Notes under the pieces: model-generated
Told to the model about the DNA's origin: nothing
Seen by the model: only the letters and a program-made list of their open reading frames with translations
The model's database searches: none
Position numbers and translations under genes: made by a program
Source: an uncultured Bacilli bacterium
GTDB lineage: Bacteria; Bacillota_I; Bacilli_A; RF39; UBA660
Length of the DNA: 6,165 bases
Assembly: GCA_947598345.1 (NCBI GenBank)
Contig: CANQFF010000055.1
Location: forward strand, 1 to 6,165
Direction: 5' to 3'
Shown: positions 5,969 through 6,165 of the stretch, piece after piece
Layout of the letters: every line of letters starts with the position of its first letter
Numbering within the stretch: the first letter of the stretch is position 1

Positions 5969-6123
5969 AACAAAAGTCAAAATAAATTTTGACCTAAATG
6001 CCATCACTGGCATTTTTTTCTACTTCATAAAGACTTAGTCTTTCCATAGACCAATTTCGGATAGTCGCTACCCTATTATATTTTTTTCCCGTCAAAATTT
6101 TAATTGACTTGCAGTTCCAAGTC
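5969..6123 (-). ncRNA. Putative omega RNA (reRNA) of the TnpB element, with guide
   Basis: The region overlaps the tnpB 3' end and forms compact hairpins that fit better on the minus strand: GACTTG/CAAGTC (6123-6106), GGGTAG-CGA-CTATCC (6073-6059; needs a G-U pair possible only in minus-strand RNA), AAAGAC-TAA-GTCTTT (6043-6029) and AAATGCCA with a GTGA (GNRA) tetraloop (6015-5996). TnpB guide RNAs are made from exactly this position, the gene's 3' end to the right end, plus roughly 16-20 bases of flanking DNA as guide. The guide here would begin AATTTATTTTGACTTT, read from 5988 downward. A TATAAT at 6080-6075 could be an internal promoter for the RNA. Limits are approximate; the 5' end is not known. 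Confidence 0.5.
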
Positions 6124-6165
6124 TTTCTTCATATATAATTTTAACCCTTCAAACATTATATTTAT
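5989..6165 (-). mobile_element. Right end of an IS200/IS605-type (TnpB) element
   Basis: The minus strand carries, in order, the end of a TnpB-like frame (6165-6100), a structured noncoding stretch and a perfect hairpin AAATGCCA-GTGA-TGGCATTT (6015-5996). The hairpin is followed four bases later by TCAA (5992-5989). A subterminal hairpin followed closely by a cleavage tetranucleotide is the layout of IS200/IS605 right ends, and TCAA is the tetranucleotide of IS608. The element continues beyond the right edge, so it is unknown whether a TnpA transposase accompanies it. The exact boundary is inferred. Confidence 0.5.
6100..6165 (-). CDS. tnpB: TnpB (IS605 OrfB-type RNA-guided nuclease), C-terminal end only
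   Basis: The last 21 codons and a TAA stop at 6102-6100 of a frame entering from the right edge. The peptide INIMFEGLKLYMKKDLELQV corresponds to the segment that follows the last catalytic motif of TnpB (usually DRDxNAS, then INIL-EGL-L), after which the proteins end in a short variable tail. The catalytic residues and zinc finger would lie just outside the window. The identification rests on this short match plus the hairpin-rich DNA that follows, which fits the TnpB guide-RNA position. An unrelated C-terminus is possible. Confidence 0.6.
   Translation of the reverse strand: MNIMFEGLKLYMKKDLELQVN

Noticed and set aside
5996..6019. Plus-strand intrinsic terminator (8-bp stem followed by seven Ts)
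   Set aside because: It has the right shape, but no plus-strand gene lies to its left. The minus-strand version has a GNRA loop and sits where an IS605 right-end hairpin belongs, so I read it as part of the element; incidental plus-strand termination is possible.
5976..6080. Known riboswitch, T-box or SRP RNA upstream of ruvA
   Set aside because: The AGGGTAGCG stretch and hairpins were compared by memory with T-box, ZTP, guanidine, preQ1 and SRP RNA consensus features; none of the required conserved motifs is present, and the TnpB context explains the structure better.

Overview
The window is AT-rich DNA from a low-GC, Gram-positive-type bacterium, probably an uncultured Bacillota or Mollicutes-related lineage. 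This rests on the base composition by eye, RuvA, RuvB and L28 sequences that resemble Bacillus proteins, strong Shine-Dalgarno sites and near-consensus sigma-70/sigma-A promoters. All five tryptophans in the intact genes are encoded by TGG and one gene stops at TGA, so the genetic code looks standard (table 11) rather than the mycoplasma code. No species can be named from the sequence alone.

Layout from left to right. Positions 1-281 (minus) hold the first 93 codons of an IS1202/ISNCY-like transposase that runs off the left edge; a short direct repeat at 329-362 probably marks the end of that insertion sequence. Next is rpmB (ribosomal protein L28, plus strand, 460-642) with its own strong promoter and an intrinsic terminator overlapping its stop codon. 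Everything after that is on the minus strand. 773-2662 is a 629-residue protein of unknown function with two tandem degenerate J-like domains, a Pro/Glu-rich linker, one hydrophobic segment and a long coiled coil; it has its own promoter and terminator. Upstream of it in transcription order is a probable operon, ruvA (5359-5913), a HAD-superfamily nucleotidase-like gene (4833-5357), ruvB (3854-4852) and a lipoprotein polysaccharide deacetylase (2758-3816). The genes are separated by 1 nt, an overlap of 20 nt, and 37 nt.

The right edge (about 5989-6165) is the 3' end of an IS200/IS605-type element: the last 21 codons of what looks like TnpB, followed by a noncoding region of compact hairpins fitting an omega/reRNA scaffold and the transposon right end. 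If the boundary is correct, the guide portion would be read from the DNA just upstream of the ruvA promoter.

RuvA and RuvB form the Holliday-junction branch-migration machine. The HAD protein between them may act in nucleotide salvage or house-cleaning, and the deacetylase is an envelope enzyme that shares the transcript. For most neighbours the context suggests co-transcription rather than a shared pathway. The less ordinary items are the tandem J-like membrane or scaffold protein and the TnpB/omega-RNA end beside ruvAB. Three start codons (ruvA, ruvB, deacetylase) are placed downstream of the longest possible reading frame.
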